Virus record (IMG/VR): IMGVR_UViG_3300033145_000804
Location: 1-47,645 of that record
DNA from: a virus
Direction: 5' to 3' (one strand)
DNA: 47,645 nt
Position numbers and translations under genes: made by a program. Below, piece after piece: positions 45,184-47,645 of this stretch (positions are counted from its first letter, which is position 1; each line of letters starts with the position of its first letter). The notes under the pieces are model-generated. The model saw only the letters and a program-made list of their open reading frames with translations, was not told the DNA's origin and did not search any database.

Positions 45184-45338
45184 GCGAGAAAAATGAGATA
45201 ATGATAAGTATCGACGGAATTGTCTTGACGCAGAGGACAATAGAGGAATGGATAGACGATTTTATCACATGGTTGGAATCACGAGGGGAAATGTTTGCAG
45301 GAGGACATAGGCTTGTGAAAAATGCGGTGGAAGGGTGA
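45180..45338 (+). CDS. 52-residue hypothetical protein
   Basis: GTG start (GTGAGCGAG) overlapping the previous TGA. MSEKNEIMISIDGIVLTQRT, then helix IEEWIDDFITWLESRG. Frame continues upstream to 45126 without a ribosome site, so the GTG is chosen. Function unknown. Confidence 0.5.
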   Translation: MSEKNEIMISIDGIVLTQRTIEEWIDDFITWLESRGEMFAGGHRLVKNAVEG

Positions 45339-45342
45339 GCAA

Positions 45343-45534
45343 ATGAAAGAAACAAGAAAAGTGTGGAAAGAAAAAATGTGGTGGAATGAAATGATTAAAC
45401 GTGCTAATGCTATCAAGCCATACAGAGAGTTTTTTGGCACTCCTTTAGCTAAAATTCCTGTTAACGAGGGCATAAGAATGATAGAGCAACTGGTGGATGA
45501 ATATAGGAGGAGATTGGTATTAGGAATGCAATAG
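45343..45534 (+). CDS. Small Trp-rich basic protein
   Basis: 63 residues from ATG 45343 with GGTGAGC upstream (ATG 45322 in frame). KVWKEKMWWNEMIKRANAIK shares WW(N/D)E-I-KR with the 46588 product (TWWDEIKRTK), so the two may be paralogues. Helical C-terminus. Confidence 0.5.
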   Translation: MKETRKVWKEKMWWNEMIKRANAIKPYREFFGTPLAKIPVNEGIRMIEQLVDEYRRRLVLGMQ

Positions 45535-45647
45535 AGCTAGGAATTGCGTTTCTAGAGTGGAGAAAGATTAGACAAGACTGCTTACTGTCAAAGAAGAAAC
45601 CAATTACTAGGAGGTTACGAAATGGTAACCAAGAGAGAGTTAGATAG
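45519..45647 (+). CDS. Possible ATT-start microgene
   Basis: No ATG, GTG or TTG opens this frame. GGAGG (45506-45510) is 8 bases before ATT (45519), and the frame then reads RNAIELGIAFLEWRKIRQDC, protein-like and ending basic. It overlaps the start of the 45622 gene. The start codon is inferred from spacing alone. Confidence 0.3.
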   Translation: MRNAIELGIAFLEWRKIRQDCLLSKKKPITRRLRNGNQERVR

Positions 45648-45876
45648 ACTCTGGAGTGAGCTCTCTTACAGTGCAGAGGAGCTAGCAGATGAGTTCGTGC
45701 AGAGAATAGGCAAGAAGAAGGCAATAGAGCTCATGAAGAGGATAGGAGAGGCAGTAGGACAGACACTAGAGTGGCACTTGCTTGGACTGGGATTAAAGAA
45801 CTTGGAGCTAGTAGAGAGAATCTATAATGAAATCAATAGAACTGAGGTAGATTCAACTGCCAATAGCAGGACCTGA
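45622..45876 (+). CDS. Hypothetical helical protein
   Basis: 84 residues; ATG after AGGAGG (about 8 bases). Entirely helical: KRELDRLWSELSYSAEELAD, KKKAIELMKRIGEAVGQTLE. No family recognised. Confidence 0.55.
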   Translation: MVTKRELDRLWSELSYSAEELADEFVQRIGKKKAIELMKRIGEAVGQTLEWHLLGLGLKNLELVERIYNEINRTEVDSTANSRT

Positions 45877-46060
45877 AGAGCATCCAGATACATATAAAAC
45901 ACGAGCAACTGCACATTTAATAGACATTCTATGTGAGATAAGGGATGATATCAAGAGAATGAAAAAGGACATCGAGGCTATACGCAATAAAGTAAAGAAT
46001 CCTAGAATAATTCGTGAAAAAGCAAAACTAAAGATTGTCGAGGACTTTGATTGTCGTTAA
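45857..46060 (+). CDS. Possible CTG-start helical microgene
   Basis: The frame is open from 45851 but contains no ATG/GTG/TTG until 45959. GAGGT (45844-45848) is 8 bases before CTG 45857; ATT 45851 is 2 bases after it. The product PIAGPEEHPDTYKTRATAHL, then DDIKRMKKDIEAIRNKVKNP looks coded (amphipathic, Lys/Arg-rich). A conventional ATG start would keep only 33 residues. A TATA-like CATATAAA (45891-45898) lies inside. Confidence 0.45.
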   Translation: MPIAGPEEHPDTYKTRATAHLIDILCEIRDDIKRMKKDIEAIRNKVKNPRIIREKAKLKIVEDFDCR

Positions 46061-46078
46061 CTGAAATGGAGTGAAAGA

Positions 46079-46231
46079 ATGAGTTCAGAGCATGAATATA
46101 GACGTGAAATCAGTAGGCGCTTGGGTATGTCAGAAGACTTCACAGAGGACCCTGAAGCGCTAGATAGACTTGCTGGTCTACTTGAAAAATTTGTCAAGAC
46201 AAAAGTCGATTCGGCTGAGGTATGTAGATGA
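46079..46231 (+). CDS. 50-residue hypothetical protein
   Basis: ATG 5 bases after GGAGTGA. MSSEHEYRREISRRLGMSED, then PEALDRLAGLLEKFVKTK. Its TGA overlaps the next ATG. Charged and helical. Confidence 0.6.
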   Translation: MSSEHEYRREISRRLGMSEDFTEDPEALDRLAGLLEKFVKTKVDSAEVCR

Positions 46232-46431
46232 GTCTAGCTGGAAATGTGGTGATGCGTGCACATCTGTCGAGCGTGTTAAGGCGAATGAACAGACTGCATC
46301 AGATATTAATTGAACTTGAAGCTCCAGAACTGTATGGAATAAAATCCTCCATGTTTCACGTTGCAGAAGCGAGAGCAATTTTAGACGAGTTATCTTCTTT
46401 AATGGTAGACGGATGTGAGGTGAGCGAGTGA
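46228..46431 (+). CDS. 67-residue helical protein
   Basis: ATGA overlap at the start and GTGA overlap at the end. RMNRLHQILIELEAPELYGI and MFHVAEARAILDELSSLM helices. No metal motif. Unknown function. Confidence 0.55.
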   Translation: MSLAGNVVMRAHLSSVLRRMNRLHQILIELEAPELYGIKSSMFHVAEARAILDELSSLMVDGCEVSE

Positions 46432-46583
46432 GAAAGAGGATAAGTTTTTCTTCTGTTTGTCCCTGCTGTGGTGGTGCAATCGAACCAAGCAGAATTACTC
46501 AAAAGGAGTTTCAAGGATTACATTGTATCGATTGCGGACGGAAATTTAGGATTCTGCGAAACATGAAAGGAGAACAGAGGTAA
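46428..46583 (+). CDS. 51-residue zinc-ribbon protein
   Basis: GTG overlapping the previous TGA. MRKRISFSSVCPCCGGAIEP, then LHCIDCGRKFRILRN: a compact zinc ribbon with CPxC/C-C and CxxC. Very basic. Likely nucleic-acid or protein binding. Confidence 0.65.
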   Translation: MRKRISFSSVCPCCGGAIEPSRITQKEFQGLHCIDCGRKFRILRNMKGEQR

Positions 46584-46587
46584 GCGG

Positions 46588-46740
46588 ATGAGAGCGAGGA
46601 AAGAGACGTGGTGGGACGAAATAAAGAGAACAAAAGAAAATCTGAATGATATCGAGGATTTGGATTTTGCACGAATGCTGGCGAGAAGGTCAGCCGAGTG
46701 GCAAGAGAACGCCCTCAAAAGGACTGTGTATGTAGGATGA
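46588..46740 (+). CDS. 50-residue basic protein, paralogue-like to 45343
   Basis: ATG with a GAGGTAA site. MRARKETWWDEIKRTKENLN has the WW(D/N)EIKR word of the 45343 product. Helical remainder (DFARMLARRSAEWQENAL). Unknown function. Confidence 0.55.
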   Translation: MRARKETWWDEIKRTKENLNDIEDLDFARMLARRSAEWQENALKRTVYVG

Positions 46741-46749
46741 GGTAAACGT

Positions 46750-47157
46750 ATGAGAAAAGTTGCTATTGTAGGAGCAGACAGAACTTTTTGGAAAGGTAAG
46801 AAAATGGAGCTTGCATCGAAAAATATTATAACTGATATACTTAAAATGGAAGCCAACGGTAATCCTGATAACATAGTGCTAATTTCAGGTGGTTGTCCGC
46901 AGGGTGGTGTGGATATCTGGGCAGAACAAATTGCAAAAAGACTTAACATAAAAACAGAAGTCTATCATCCAGAAGTCAATCAATGGTCGGATGAAAACGG
47001 AAAATGTGGATTTTGTTCGAGAAACAAGCAGATTGCCTTTGCCTGTGATGTAATTTATGATATAGAACCAAAAGGAAGAAGAGGTGGAGGAACTTGGACA
47101 CTTATGTATGCAAAGAAAATTGGAAAAAAGGGTTGTCTTATTGAGGTGTGTGAATGA
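46750..47157 (+). CDS. SLOG/DUF2493-like nucleotide-binding protein
   Basis: 135 residues. RKVAIVGADRTFWKGKKM, then IVLISGGCPQGGVDIWAEQI and a C-terminal GGGTWTLMYAKKIGKKGCL follow the SLOG superfamily (YspA/DUF2493 type), which binds nucleotides or nucleotide-derived signals. In conflict systems SLOG proteins sense nucleotides. Here it stands alone in the microgene cluster, coupled to the next gene. Confidence 0.7.
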   Translation: MRKVAIVGADRTFWKGKKMELASKNIITDILKMEANGNPDNIVLISGGCPQGGVDIWAEQIAKRLNIKTEVYHPEVNQWSDENGKCGFCSRNKQIAFACDVIYDIEPKGRRGGGTWTLMYAKKIGKKGCLIEVCE

Positions 47158-47387
47158 GAGGAAAACATCCTTTGGATAGGATTGCAGGACTTCTTGGAAA
47201 ACATCTAAGTAAAAACATGAAAGTTGACCCTGTTGAGGTTGTTCGTTCAATACGGGAGAGAAGGTGTGATGTGAGCCACTATAAAGGAGATATAAGAAAG
47301 CTAGTAGGTATTGAAAAATGTCCTCACTGTGGAGGAAAAATTATCAATGGACACTGTGTGAGATGTAGAAAAGGAGTCTACTTATGA
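47154..47387 (+). CDS. Small zinc-ribbon protein with conserved N-terminus
   Basis: 77 residues; ATGA overlap. MRGKHPLDRIAGLLGKHLSK, then VDPVEVVRSIRERRCDVSHY and a C-terminal zinc ribbon (KCPHCGGKIINGHCVRCRKG). Related in parts to 44556-44785. Unknown function. Confidence 0.6.
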   Translation: MRGKHPLDRIAGLLGKHLSKNMKVDPVEVVRSIRERRCDVSHYKGDIRKLVGIEKCPHCGGKIINGHCVRCRKGVYL

Positions 47388-47400
47388 GTGGTGTTGGTAA

Positions 47401-47598
47401 ATGGAAAGAGTCTGTCCTCTATATTCAATAATGTGTAAAACTGATGTTCAATGTCGCAAAGATTGTGCATGGTTTGACATAACGCTGAATAAATGCACAA
47501 TCGTCTCAATTGATTATGGACTAACTTCATTTAGAGAGGATTTGATTACATGCTTGGAACAGCTGATTAAGGCAATCAGCAAGGAGGCAACCGAATGA
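47401..47598 (+). CDS. Cys-rich 65-residue protein
   Basis: MERVCPLYSIMCKTDVQCRK, then DCAWFDITLNKCTIV: five cysteines in a pattern common in short phage proteins that bind a metal. Its TGA overlaps the next ATG. Confidence 0.55.
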   Translation: MERVCPLYSIMCKTDVQCRKDCAWFDITLNKCTIVSIDYGLTSFREDLITCLEQLIKAISKEATE

Positions 47599-47645
47599 GC
47601 GAGTCAACCCAAATCAAGTTTGAGAGAACATCAAAGATTCTAAAG
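47595..47645 (+). CDS. N-terminus of a protein truncated by the window end
   Basis: ATGA overlap; reads MSESTQIKFERTSKILK before the sequence ends. AAGGAGG lies about 8 bases upstream. Nothing more can be said. Confidence 0.5.
   Translation, partial: MSESTQIKFERTSKILK

Overview
The window looks like about 48 kb of an archaeal tailed virus (Caudoviricetes-like). The head and tail module is recognisable: HK97-type prohead protease with scaffold, major capsid protein, connectors, tail tube, tape measure and tail-tip proteins. The information-processing genes are archaeal in style: family B DNA polymerase, XPF-type nuclease, RadA-like ATPase, archaeal RecJ/GAN-like DHH phosphoesterase, Alba, and a TFB-type zinc ribbon. 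Several starts have TATA boxes about 25-35 bases upstream, and many ribosome sites match an archaeal anti-SD (GGAGG, GGTGA). The DNA is AT-rich, and arginine is mostly AGA/AGG. I see no integrase, CRISPR array or insertion sequence. Terminase and portal are absent and probably lie left of the window. No contractile sheath gene is visible, so a siphovirus-like particle is the simplest reading. The host cannot be named from sequence alone.

Layout. 1-6793 (+): a partial zinc-finger gene, then an adhesin/decoration block with a small fibre-like protein, a glycosyltransferase-methyltransferase fusion, and a 1171-residue repeat adhesin. 6974-21783 (+): virion assembly, running protease-scaffold, capsid, connectors, tail tube, tail chaperones with a -1 frameshift site, tape measure and tail tip/receptor-binding proteins. 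22068-27823 (-): a replication operon encoding OB-fold-like protein, XPF nuclease, a small Cys4 protein, a winged helix protein, a metallophosphoesterase, PolB and a small acidic protein. Two near-identical mirror-image promoters flank the divergent gap at 27824-28067. 28068-31847 (+): recombination and repair (DHH, PD-(D/E)xK-like nuclease, SWIM-like protein, RadA-like ATPase, tandem Myb/SANT protein). 31854-43832 (+): early/accessory genes, including membrane proteins (one HExxH), Alba, RHH and winged-helix regulators, tRNA-Ala, a DNA methyltransferase, a GNAT, a TFB-like zinc ribbon, an RNA ligase, a DUF4326 protein and a nucleotidyltransferase. 43846-47645 (+): a dense run of microgenes, many of 27-70 codons, joined by ATGA or GTGA overlaps.

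How it fits together. The minus-strand operon and the facing repair genes could form a nearly self-sufficient replication/recombination set that may plug into the host CMG and PCNA machinery. The middle region appears devoted to taking over transcription, chromatin, RNA and membranes. The left half builds the particle. A beta-rich domain recurs in six virion proteins, including the capsid, and two related adhesive modules (DUF2341-like domains and E(S/T)LGLSD repeats) recur in the tail fibres and hub. The particle therefore seems to have been diversified by repeated use of a few modules. All functions here are read from motifs and gene context; no database search was run.
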